Of a DNA stretch of 5,687 bases, positions 1-5,009 are shown one piece after another. The notes under the pieces were generated by a model. That model saw only the letters and a program-made list of their open reading frames with translations. It ran no database searches and had not been told where the DNA came from. The DNA comes from an alpha proteobacterium 3107. GTDB lineage: Bacteria; Pseudomonadota; Alphaproteobacteria; Rhodobacterales; Rhodobacteraceae. The stretch is from the NCBI GenBank assembly GCA_001483205.1, contig JPPB01000027.1, forward strand, positions 1 through 5,687. The letters are read 5' to 3'. The stretch's first letter is position 1, and each line of letters begins with the position of its first letter. The position numbers and the translations under genes were made by a program.

Positions 1-2
1 CT

Positions 3-30
3 GTTTGCTCCTTCGAAAGGTTGAGCAAAC
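3..30. repeat. Inverted repeat (8-bp arms) at window edge
   Basis: GTTTGCTC (3-10) and GAGCAAAC (23-30) are perfect reverse complements separated by 12 bases. The inner CTT/AAG (11-13/17-19) could extend the stem around a TCGA loop. No T run follows, so it is not a standard terminator. In frame 1 a TGA at 22-24 would end a coding sequence entering from the left, but only seven codons are visible and that cannot be supported. It may be a 3' UTR hairpin of an upstream gene. Confidence 0.5.
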
Positions 31-50
31 TCTACGATAAAACGAGGGAA

Positions 51-77
51 GTTGCGGGGGGCAGGTCACCCCGCAAC
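51..77. repeat. Inverted repeat (9-bp arms)
   Basis: GTTGCGGGG (51-59) and CCCCGCAAC (69-77) are perfect reverse complements around a 9-base spacer. The stem is GC-rich and would be stable as RNA. No T run follows on either strand, so it is either a structured part of a transcript or a protein-binding palindrome. It lies between the window-edge hairpin and the terminator hairpin at 115-142. Confidence 0.55.
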
Positions 78-114
78 ATGTCCGCCGGGGCCGTCGGAGC
101 CACCGCCGCAGTCG

Positions 115-142
115 AAAAAAAACGCTGGCACAAGGCCAGCGT
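115..142 (-). terminator. Rho-independent terminator (minus strand, possibly bidirectional)
   Basis: ACGCTGGC (122-129) and GCCAGCGT (135-142) form a perfect 8-bp stem with a 5-base loop. Read on the minus strand, the stem runs directly into a T run (the A run at 115-121 on the plus strand), the textbook intrinsic terminator form. On the plus strand a shorter T5 (147-151) follows after four bases, so it could also stop a transcript entering from the left. No minus-strand protein gene ends here, which points to a non-coding transcript. Confidence 0.75.
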
Positions 143-156
143 CCAGTTTTTGAGGC

Positions 157-180
157 AGGTTTCATACAGGCAAGAAACCT
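157..180. repeat. Inverted repeat (7-bp arms) inside the candidate small RNA
   Basis: AGGTTTC (157-163) and GAAACCT (174-180) are perfect reverse complements around a 10-base spacer. On the minus strand this would be the first stem-loop of the candidate small RNA, beginning about 10 nt after the predicted start. It could also be a dimeric protein-binding site upstream of the gene that starts at 297. Confidence 0.5.
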
Positions 181-196
181 ATCGAGCAGTGAACCC

Positions 197-225
197 TTTA
201 TACGCAATTTATCGCCGCCTTCCAA
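197..225 (-). promoter_or_regulatory. Candidate sigma-70-type promoter for the minus-strand small RNA
   Basis: Read on the minus strand, TTGGAA (225-220) serves as the -35 element (4/6 to TTGACA) and TATAAA (202-197) as the -10 element (5/6 to TATAAT). They are separated by the optimal 17 bp. Transcription would start near position 190, upstream of the hairpin and terminator at 180-115. The surrounding DNA is AT-richer than the coding regions, which raises the chance of a fortuitous match. Confidence 0.45.
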
Positions 226-296
226 GCTAAAAGTTTGAATTATCTAAACAGCCCCGATAGCTTTCGCGCAAACCACCTGAAAGAGGCCTAAGACCG

Positions 297-2120
297 ATGA
301 AGACAAGATCACTCCCACCCCGCCCCCGGCAGCTCTGCACCGCACTGGCCATGGCGTTTTTCCTTGGTGGAGTCACCGCAGGCGCAGACCCCCAACATGG
401 CATAGCTATGTATGGAGACCCTGCCCTACCACCGGATTTTGTGTCTCTGCCCTACGCGAACCCCGACGCCCCCACCGGCGGCAGGATCATCACTGCAGAG
501 GTCGGCAGCTTCGATTCACTCAATCCGCATATCCGAAAGGGCCGCGTGCCGTGGCAGTTGCGCTTTCTCGCCTATGAGGGCCTGATGGGCCGCAACTGGG
601 ACGAACCCTTCTCGCTCTACGGTCTTCTGGCCGAATCGATAGACACCGGACCGAATCGCCAATGGGTCGAATTTACCCTACGCGAACAGGCCCGCTTTTC
701 CGACGGCACCCCCGTCACCGTGGACGATGTGCTTTGGTCGTATGAAACCCTGGGGACCGTCGGCCACCCCCGCTATCTGGCCGCCTGGGAAAAGGTGCAG
801 ACGGCAGAGATCACCGGCCCGCGCAGCATCCGCTTTACCTTTCACACCCCGGAGCCGGAACTGGCCCTGATCATCGGCCTGCGCCCGATTCTGAAAAAGG
901 CCCAGTGGCAGGGCCTCGATTTCGCTGACAGTGCCCTGGACACAATCCCCGTCGCCACCGCCCCCTATGTCGTCACCGATTTCGAGGCCGGGCGGTATGT
1001 CACCCTCAGCCGCAACCCCGATTACTGGGGCCGCGACCTCCCCCTGCGCCGGGGCACCAACAACCTCGATGAAATACGGATGGAGTTCTTCAGCGACGCC
1101 GATGTGATGTTCGAGGCCTTCAAGGCCGGAGAGATCAACACCATCCGCGAAACCAATCAGGTGAAATGGGACACCCGCTATGATTTCGCCTCTGTCCTGT
1201 CCGGCGATGTGGTCAAGAGCGAAATTCCCCACCAGCGCCCCACCGGGATTCGCGGCTTTGCCATGAACACCCGGCACCCGGTGTTTGCCGACTGGCCGGT
1301 GCGCGAGGCGATGATCCACGCCTTCAACTATGACTTCATCAACCGGACGCTGAACGGGGGGGCCGCGCCGCGCATCACCTCTTATTTCTCCAACTCGTCG
1401 CTGTCGATGGGGGATGGCCCGGCAGAGGGCCGGGTGCGCGACCTGCTGGCCCCGTTTGCGGATGACCTGCCGCCGGGGGCGCTTGACGGCTATGCCCTGC
1501 CCGCGGGCAGTGCCTCGGAACGCAACCGGCGCGACCTGCGCCATGCGCTTGACCATCTGGAGGCCGCGGGCTGGACATTGCAGAACGGTGTCATGCGCGA
1601 TGATACGGGCACGGCGCTGACCTTTGAGATCGTCCTGCAAAGCGGGTCCGCCGAGGTGCAGTCGATCATCGACATTTATGTTGAGGCCCTGAAGCGCATC
1701 GGCATCACCCCCACCGTCACCGTGGTCGATTCCGCGCAGTTCCGGGAACGCACCCGGAATTTCGATTTCGGCATGGCCTATTATACCAGAGGCGTCTCGC
1801 TCAGCCCCGGCAATGAGCAGCTTCTCTATTGGGGCAGTGCCGCCGCCGATCAGCCGGGGTCGCGCAACTGGATGGGGGTGCGCTCGCCCGCCGTGGATGC
1901 GATGATCGATAGCCTGCTGAAGGCGCAGGGGCGGGAGGCATTCGTCGCCGCCATTCGCGCGCTTGACCGGGCGCTGACCACCGGGCGCTATGTGATCCCG
2001 GTCTGGTATGATCCGGTGTCGCGGATTGCCCATGCGCGGCAGTTGCGCTATCCTGCGGCGCTGCCGGTTTATGGCGATTGGCTGGGGTTTCAGCCTGATG
2101 TCTGGTGGTGGGAGGACTGA
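297..2120 (+). CDS. YejA-like extracellular solute-binding protein (oligopeptide ABC transporter, family 5)
   Basis: This is a 607-residue periplasmic binding protein of the DppA/OppA/YejA class (SBP_bac_5), which captures peptides for an ABC importer. A Sec signal peptide is visible: basic residues 1-11, a hydrophobic stretch at 13-27 and an AGA cleavage motif at 28-30. The mature N-terminus (HGIAMYGDPALPPDF, then NPDAPTGG) is typical of YejA proteins. Later come the family block FSDGTPVTVDDVLWSYE, the segment SRNPDYWGRDLPL and a Trp-rich end (WWWED). The length matches E. coli YejA, at about 600 residues. The ATG start is preceded by AAGAGG (281-286) at 10 bases. A possible plus-strand promoter (TTGAAT at 235, TAGCTT at 258) is weak. 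No permease or ATPase genes follow, so it is an orphan unless partners lie to the left. The exact substrate cannot be read from sequence. YejA itself takes up peptides including microcin C. Confidence 0.93.
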   Translation: MKTRSLPPRPRQLCTALAMAFFLGGVTAGADPQHGIAMYGDPALPPDFVSLPYANPDAPTGGRIITAEVGSFDSLNPHIRKGRVPWQLRFLAYEGLMGRNWDEPFSLYGLLAESIDTGPNRQWVEFTLREQARFSDGTPVTVDDVLWSYETLGTVGHPRYLAAWEKVQTAEITGPRSIRFTFHTPEPELALIIGLRPILKKAQWQGLDFADSALDTIPVATAPYVVTDFEAGRYVTLSRNPDYWGRDLPLRRGTNNLDEIRMEFFSDADVMFEAFKAGEINTIRETNQVKWDTRYDFASVLSGDVVKSEIPHQRPTGIRGFAMNTRHPVFADWPVREAMIHAFNYDFINRTLNGGAAPRITSYFSNSSLSMGDGPAEGRVRDLLAPFADDLPPGALDGYALPAGSASERNRRDLRHALDHLEAAGWTLQNGVMRDDTGTALTFEIVLQSGSAEVQSIIDIYVEALKRIGITPTVTVVDSAQFRERTRNFDFGMAYYTRGVSLSPGNEQLLYWGSAAADQPGSRNWMGVRSPAVDAMIDSLLKAQGREAFVAAIRALDRALTTGRYVIPVWYDPVSRIAHARQLRYPAALPVYGDWLGFQPDVWWWED

Positions 2121-2186
2121 GGATGATTGCGCTGCGGGGTCGCCGCGGTTAACCTTCCCCGGGACAGGATGGGAGGACTGAGGATG
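2109..2186 (+). repeat. Direct repeat duplicating a translation start region
   Basis: The 17-bp sequence TGGGAGGACTGAGGATG occurs at 2109-2125 and again at 2170-2186, 61 bp apart. Each copy carries a ribosome-binding site (GGGAGG at 2110-2115 and 2171-2176) seven bases before an ATG (2123 and 2184). A second shared word, GGATGATTGCG, lies at 2121-2131 and 2188-2198. The first copy spans the end and stop codon of the binding-protein gene. The second starts the Sel1 gene. The likely cause is a local duplication that has since diverged. Confidence 0.85.
2123..2152 (+). CDS. Possible 9-residue leader peptide ORF before the Sel1 gene
   Basis: ATG at 2123 opens a short frame, MIALRGRRG, ending in TAA at 2150-2152. 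It has a near-ideal ribosome-binding site (GGGAGG, 2110-2115) and begins 2 bases after the stop of the upstream gene, so ribosomes could reinitiate there. The start context is a copy of the Sel1 gene start, and both peptides begin with Met-Ile-Ala after allowing for the extra Met-Arg in Sel1. It is either a duplicated and broken start of the Sel1 gene or a translated leader that couples the two genes. There is no evidence that the peptide itself has a function. Confidence 0.3.
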   Translation: MIALRGRRG

Positions 2187-3431
2187 CGGATGATTGCGGG
2201 TGGTCTGTTGATCGCGGCGCTGCTGGCCTTGCCGGTCCCGGCGGATGCTGCCGGGGAGGGGGATTTAGCGGCGGGTTATGCAGCCTATGAGCGGGGCGAC
2301 TACACCGCCGCCCTTGCCGAGTTTCGCCCGCTGGCCGAACAGGGACATGCTTTGGCGCAATTCGCTCTGGGGTTCATGTATGACAGCGGCGAAGGTGTGT
2401 CACAAGATCATACGCAAGCCGCAATCTGGTATCGCAAGGCGGCGGAACAGGGGGATGCCAAGGCGCAATTCAATCTGGGGCAAATGTATCGCCTCGGTGA
2501 AGGTGTGACGCAGGATCATGCAGAGGCCGAGACCTTGTATCGAAAGGCAGCGCAACAGGGCCTTGCCGAGGCGCAATACAGTCTGGGGGTCATGTATGAA
2601 AATGGCCAAGGTGTGCCCCAGGATCACACTCAAGCCGCAACCTGGTATCGCATGGCGGCGGAACAGGGGCTTGCCAAGGCGCAAAACAATCTGGGGGTCA
2701 TGTATGAAAATGGCCAAGGTGTGCCGCAGGATCACACTCAAGCCGCAACCTGGTATCGCAAAGCGGCGGAACAGGGGCTTGCCGAGGCGCAAAACAATCT
2801 GGGGGTCATGTATCACTCAGGCCAAGGCGTGCCGCAGGATTATGCGCAAGCCGCAGGCTGGTTTCGCAAGGCGGCGGAACAGGGGTATGCCGAGGCGCAA
2901 GTCAATCTGGGGAACAGGTATCACTCAGGCCAAGGCGTGTCGCAGGATGATACGCAAGCTGCCCTCTGGTATCGTAAGGCGGCGGAACAGGGGGATGCCG
3001 AGGCGCAATTCAATCTGGGGGTCATGTATGCCGATGGCGAAGGCGTGCCGCAGGATTATACGCAAGCTGTCGCCTGGTATCGTAGGGCGGCGGAACAGGG
3101 CCATGCCGGGGCGCAAAACAATCTGGGGGTCATGTATGACAGCGGCGAAGGTGTGCCACAGGATCATGCAGAGGCCGCAAGCTGGTATCGCAAAGCGGCG
3201 GAACAGGGGGATGCCGAGGCGCAATACAATCTGGGGGACATGTATCGCCTCGGCCAAGGCGTGCCGCAGGATTATGCGCAAGCCTACGCTTGGTTAAGTC
3301 TTGCAGTGGCGGTTGGCGATGAGGACGCGAAAAAGCTCCGCGATGTGCTGCGCACGGAGATGACCCCCGACCAGATCGCCGAAGCGCAGGCGCTTTCCGC
3401 ACAGCTTCACGACCGGATCACCGGCAACTGA
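2184..3431 (+). CDS. Secreted Sel1-repeat protein (nine 36-residue repeats)
   Basis: The ATG at 2184 gives 415 residues and has GGGAGG seven bases upstream. An in-frame TTG at 2127 would add 19 residues ahead of a clear signal peptide and is rejected. Residues 1-22 are a Sec signal (hydrophobic 4-18, ADA cleavage motif at 20-22). A TPR-like half repeat (YERGDYTAALAEFRPLAEQG) leads into nine full Sel1 units, each close to xAEAQxNLGVMYxxGxGVPQ plus DxxQAAxWYRKAAEQG. A charged helical tail follows. Sel1 repeats form a superhelical protein-binding scaffold. In bacteria such proteins often act in the periplasm in envelope assembly, signalling or host interaction, but the partner here is unknown. 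The gene lies 63 bp after the binding-protein gene on the same strand and is probably cotranscribed. No terminator is evident after it. Confidence 0.93.
   Translation: MRMIAGGLLIAALLALPVPADAAGEGDLAAGYAAYERGDYTAALAEFRPLAEQGHALAQFALGFMYDSGEGVSQDHTQAAIWYRKAAEQGDAKAQFNLGQMYRLGEGVTQDHAEAETLYRKAAQQGLAEAQYSLGVMYENGQGVPQDHTQAATWYRMAAEQGLAKAQNNLGVMYENGQGVPQDHTQAATWYRKAAEQGLAEAQNNLGVMYHSGQGVPQDYAQAAGWFRKAAEQGYAEAQVNLGNRYHSGQGVSQDDTQAALWYRKAAEQGDAEAQFNLGVMYADGEGVPQDYTQAVAWYRRAAEQGHAGAQNNLGVMYDSGEGVPQDHAEAASWYRKAAEQGDAEAQYNLGDMYRLGQGVPQDYAQAYAWLSLAVAVGDEDAKKLRDVLRTEMTPDQIAEAQALSAQLHDRITGN
2346..3317 (+). repeat. Nine tandem 108-bp repeats encoding Sel1 units
   Basis: Units begin at 2346, 2454, 2562, 2670, 2778, 2886, 2994, 3102 and 3210, all exactly 108 bp, so gain or loss of a unit would stay in frame. 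By eye, units 3 (2562-2669) and 4 (2670-2777) differ at only 6 of 108 positions, indicating a recent duplication or gene conversion. Other units share long blocks such as GCGGCGGAACAGGGG. The last unit degenerates after TACGCTTGG. The 108-bp period keeps other frames and the opposite strand open, producing spurious ORFs. Confidence 0.95.
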
Positions 3432-3453
3432 CCCTGCCCGCCGCTATCACCCG

Positions 3454-3482
3454 TTGCCCGCCCCCGTAAGCTGCGCTATCAT
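3454..3482 (+). promoter_or_regulatory. Candidate sigma-70-type promoter for the entericidin-like gene
   Basis: TTGCCC (3454-3459) as -35 (4/6 to TTGACA) and TATCAT (3477-3482) as -10 (4/6 to TATAAT) are separated by 17 bp. Transcription would start near 3489, leaving a leader of about 27 nt before the ATG at 3516. The site lies just after the Sel1 stop codon, so the small lipoprotein and possibly the aquaporin can be transcribed independently of the Sel1 gene. Confidence 0.4.
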
Positions 3483-3515
3483 CCCCCCGATACATGGTGA
3501 TGAAAGGGTTTGAGG

Positions 3516-3620
3516 ATGATCCCGCGCGTTCTGCTGTTGTCGCTGTCTGCCTGCTCTACGGTCGAGGGGCTGGGCCGTGACATTTCCGAAGGCGCGCGAA
3601 GGGTCGGCGACGCGCTCTGA
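3516..3620 (+). CDS. Entericidin-like small lipoprotein (EcnA/EcnB family)
   Basis: This is a 34-residue ORF of the sort usually missed by gene finders. Residues 1-12 are a short hydrophobic signal (MIPRVLLLSLSA) ending in a lipobox, L10-S11-A12-C13, so Cys13 should be lipidated after signal peptidase II cleavage. The mature part begins CSTVEGLGRDISEGARRVGD, matching the entericidin pattern C-x-T-V-x-G-x-G-x-D-I and forming a short amphipathic helix. In E. coli, EcnA and EcnB are an antidote/toxin pair of envelope lipoproteins linked to programmed lysis. The role of single alphaproteobacterial homologues is unclear. AAAGGG (3503-3508) is a fair ribosome-binding site for the ATG at 3516. An in-frame TTG at 3510 would add two residues, and a stop at 3501 blocks anything longer. 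The signal is shorter than usual. Confidence 0.8.
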   Translation: MIPRVLLLSLSACSTVEGLGRDISEGARRVGDAL

Positions 3621-3648
3621 CCCGCTGTCGCAATTCCGTTACATTGCG
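3617..3648 (+). promoter_or_regulatory. Candidate promoter with overlapping palindrome before the aquaporin gene
   Basis: CTGACC (3617-3622) and TACATT (3640-3645) are each 4/6 matches to -35 and -10 elements at 17-bp spacing, which is weak support. CGCAAT (3629-3634) and ATTGCG (3643-3648) form a perfect inverted repeat with an 8-base spacer overlapping the presumed -10, the geometry of a repressor operator. The aquaporin ATG follows 18 bases later. The binding protein is unknown. Alternatively the aquaporin is simply cotranscribed with the lipoprotein gene. Confidence 0.3.
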
Positions 3649-3665
3649 CCGCTAAACGGGCGGGC

Positions 3666-4343
3666 ATGAACGCTCTTGTCCTACGCAAACTTTGCGCCGA
3701 GTTCATCGGCACCGGCTTTCTGCTGACCGGGGTGGTTGGCTCCGGCATTATGGGGCAAGCGCTGGCGGGCGGCAATGTGGCCGTCGCTCTGCTCGCCAAT
3801 GCGATTGCGACCGGCTGTGTCCTGTATGGGATCATCACCACCCTTGGCCCGATCTCCGGCGCGCATTTCAACCCGGCGGTGACGCTGGCCTTTGCACTGC
3901 GCCGCGACATCCCCCCCGGCGCGGCGGCGGCCTATGTGCTGACGCAGGTCGTCGCGGCGGTGGTCGGTGTTTGGGTTGCGCATCTGATGTTCGACCTGCC
4001 GGTGCTGCAAAACTCGACCACCCTGCACCGCACCGGCCCCGCGCAGTGGGTTTCGGAAATTGTGGCGACTTTTGGCCTGCTGTTCGTGATTTTCGGCGGA
4101 TTGCGGGCGCGGCCCGAGGCGGTTCCGTCGCTGGTTGCGCTCTATATCACCGGGGCCTACTGGTTCACGGCATCCACCAGTTTCGCCAACCCGGCGGTGA
4201 CGGTGGCGCGGGGGCTGACTGACACTTTCGCGGGCATCTATCCCGGCCATGTGGCGATGTTCGTGGGGATGCAGTTTGGGGCGGTGCTGATAGCGCATCC
4301 GGTTCTGGGGTGGCTGTTTGGCGCGGGCGGGGCGCAGGAGTGA
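3666..4343 (+). CDS. Aquaporin family (MIP) channel, AqpS-like with atypical selectivity filter
   Basis: This 225-residue inner-membrane channel has the six-helix MIP layout and both signature loops: AEFIGTG in helix 1 (11-17), SGAHFNPAVT (64-73) and SFANPAVTVAR (172-182). Aligned by eye to E. coli AqpZ, the four filter positions are Thr49, Gly163, Ser172 and Val178, in place of Phe43, His174, Thr183 and Arg189. Loss of both the His and the Arg predicts a wider, less polar pore than a water channel. From memory, the Sinorhizobium meliloti arsenic-operon channel AqpS also has Thr and Val at the first and last positions. Metalloid or small-solute transport is therefore possible, but no arsenic genes are visible here. 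The upstream GGGCGGG is a poor ribosome-binding site. The start is chosen because it places the first helix normally. The gene ends 15 bp before the convergent regulator gene. Confidence 0.9.
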   Translation: MNALVLRKLCAEFIGTGFLLTGVVGSGIMGQALAGGNVAVALLANAIATGCVLYGIITTLGPISGAHFNPAVTLAFALRRDIPPGAAAAYVLTQVVAAVVGVWVAHLMFDLPVLQNSTTLHRTGPAQWVSEIVATFGLLFVIFGGLRARPEAVPSLVALYITGAYWFTASTSFANPAVTVARGLTDTFAGIYPGHVAMFVGMQFGAVLIAHPVLGWLFGAGGAQE

Positions 4344-4358
4344 CGGCCCTCAACGGCC

Positions 4359-4973
4359 TCACATCAGCGACGTAACCCAGAGGATCATCGCGTCTTCCTG
4401 GCTGGTCGAAATCACGTTATGGCCCATTGAGGCGTCATAATAGGCGCTGTCGCCCCGGCGCATGTCCACCGGTTCATAAAACTCGGTATAGAGCCGGATT
4501 GCCCCGGTCAGCACATACAGAAATTCCTCACCATCATGGCGGACCCAGCCGCCGAATTCTTCCGTCGATCTGGCCCGCACCCGCGCGCGATAGGGCAACA
4601 TGCGTTTTCGGGACAGCGTGGTGGCCAGAAGCTCATGCTCATAAGTGACGGTGGGGTGGCTGCTGCCTTCGCCGGATTTGGTGACCGACATGCGCCCGAC
4701 GATCTGGTCCCGTGACGGGGGCGTGAACAACTGCGGCACCGAGATTTGCAGGCCCTGGGCGAGTTTGCGAAGCGCGTCGAAGGTGGGCGACATCTGCCCG
4801 TTTTCGATCTTGGACAGAGTGGAGCGCGCCAGCCCCGCCTGCCCCGCCGCCTGTTCGAGCGTCCAGCCCCGTTCTTTGCGCAAGTCCCTGACCCGCTGGC
4901 CGAGGTTCAGCGGTTCGGGCGTGGCGCAGTCTCCGCTGGCGCGGGCGATCTGAACGAGGCTGGGCTTTTCCAT
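4359..4973 (-). CDS. XRE-family transcriptional regulator with C-terminal cupin domain
   Basis: This is a 204-residue regulator. Residues 25-83 form an XRE/Cro-type helix-turn-helix (LGQRVRDLRKERGWTLEQAA, then STLSKIENGQMSPTFDALRKLA). Residues 130-202 form a cupin beta-barrel with candidate metal or ligand residues His146, Glu150 (HDGEEFLYVLTG) and His185 (ASMGHNVIS). The second histidine of the classical HxH motif is Gly148, as is common in this family. Such proteins sense small molecules and usually repress nearby catabolic or transport genes. The ATG at 4973 is preferred over an in-frame TTG at 5009, because that TTG falls inside the likely -35 element and has no ribosome-binding site. The gene is convergent with the aquaporin and divergent from the MFS exporter, its most likely target along with itself. 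The ligand cannot be read from sequence. Confidence 0.92.
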   Translation of the reverse strand: MEKPSLVQIARASGDCATPEPLNLGQRVRDLRKERGWTLEQAAGQAGLARSTLSKIENGQMSPTFDALRKLAQGLQISVPQLFTPPSRDQIVGRMSVTKSGEGSSHPTVTYEHELLATTLSRKRMLPYRARVRARSTEEFGGWVRHDGEEFLYVLTGAIRLYTEFYEPVDMRRGDSAYYDASMGHNVISTSQEDAMILWVTSLM

Positions 4974-4979
4974 GCCCCG

Positions 4980-5009
4980 GTTATAGGCGCGATGGCCCCT
5001 TGCGTGCAA
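4980..5009 (-). promoter_or_regulatory. Candidate leaderless promoter of the XRE-cupin gene with overlapping palindrome
   Basis: On the minus strand, TTGCAC (5009-5004, 4/6) and TATAAC (4985-4980, 5/6) are spaced by 18 bp. Six bases separate the -10 from the ATG, so the predicted start is the A of the ATG at 4973 and the mRNA would be leaderless. This fits the absence of a usable ribosome-binding site. TTGC-GT-GCAA (5000-5009), a 4-2-4 palindrome, overlaps the -35 and is a plausible autoregulatory operator. Confidence 0.5.

Larger units (their letters stand above)
115..190 (-). ncRNA. Candidate small RNA, about 76 nt, divergent from the ABC binding-protein gene
   Basis: Three signals line up on the minus strand. 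A promoter-like pair lies at 225-197 and predicts a start near 190. A hairpin forms from AGGTTTC (180-174) and GAAACCT (163-157). A strong terminator hairpin with a T run ends near 115. The implied RNA is a 5' stem-loop, a short single-stranded A-rich linker containing GCCTC (156-152), and a terminator stem-loop, which is a common shape for bacterial trans-acting small RNAs. The linker GCCUC is complementary to GAGGC in the ribosome-binding region of the neighbouring binding-protein gene (283-287), but only over 5 bp, so this is weak. I do not recognise the RNA as a named family. It could instead be a bidirectional terminator beside a chance promoter match. Confidence 0.45.

Noticed and set aside
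1..24. Tail of an upstream coding sequence ending at TGA 22-24
   Set aside because: Only seven codons are visible, with no family evidence, and the same bases form a perfect inverted repeat. It cannot be judged without the sequence to the left.
21..230. 69-codon plus-strand frame from TTG at 21
   Set aside because: It has a TTG start, no ribosome-binding site and a low-complexity translation with no recognisable family, and it runs straight through the terminator hairpin and three inverted repeats.
678..2033. 451-codon open frame on the minus strand
   Set aside because: It is antisense to the binding-protein gene. Its length comes from the strong third-position GC bias, and the translation shows no family motif. 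The plus-strand product is unambiguous.
2518..3297. 259-codon plus-strand frame, plus minus-strand frames at 2400-2816 and 2925-3281
   Set aside because: These are shadows of the Sel1 repeats. A 108-bp unit is divisible by three, so a frame that is open in one unit stays open in all.
3442..3482. Short direct repeat CGCTATCAC / CGCTATCAT, 32 bp apart
   Set aside because: Only eight matching bases and a final mismatch. The second copy is explained by the -10 element, and the first has no matching -35, so the repeat is probably chance.
3681..4298. Minus-strand frames (3681-4298 and 3479-3910) and a plus-strand frame (3692-4222) over the aquaporin gene
   Set aside because: They overlap a clear MIP-family gene, their translations are rich in Arg, Gly and Pro without motifs, and one of them also overlaps the entericidin-like ORF antisense.
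4344..4358. GGCC-containing hairpin between the convergent aquaporin and regulator genes
   Set aside because: The stem is only about 4 bp and has no T run on either strand. It is not enough to call a bidirectional terminator.
4974..5009. N-terminal extension of the XRE-cupin protein from TTG at 5009
   Set aside because: The TTG lies in the probable -35 element, has no ribosome-binding site, and adds residues not expected before the usual N-terminus. The ATG at 4973 fits better.
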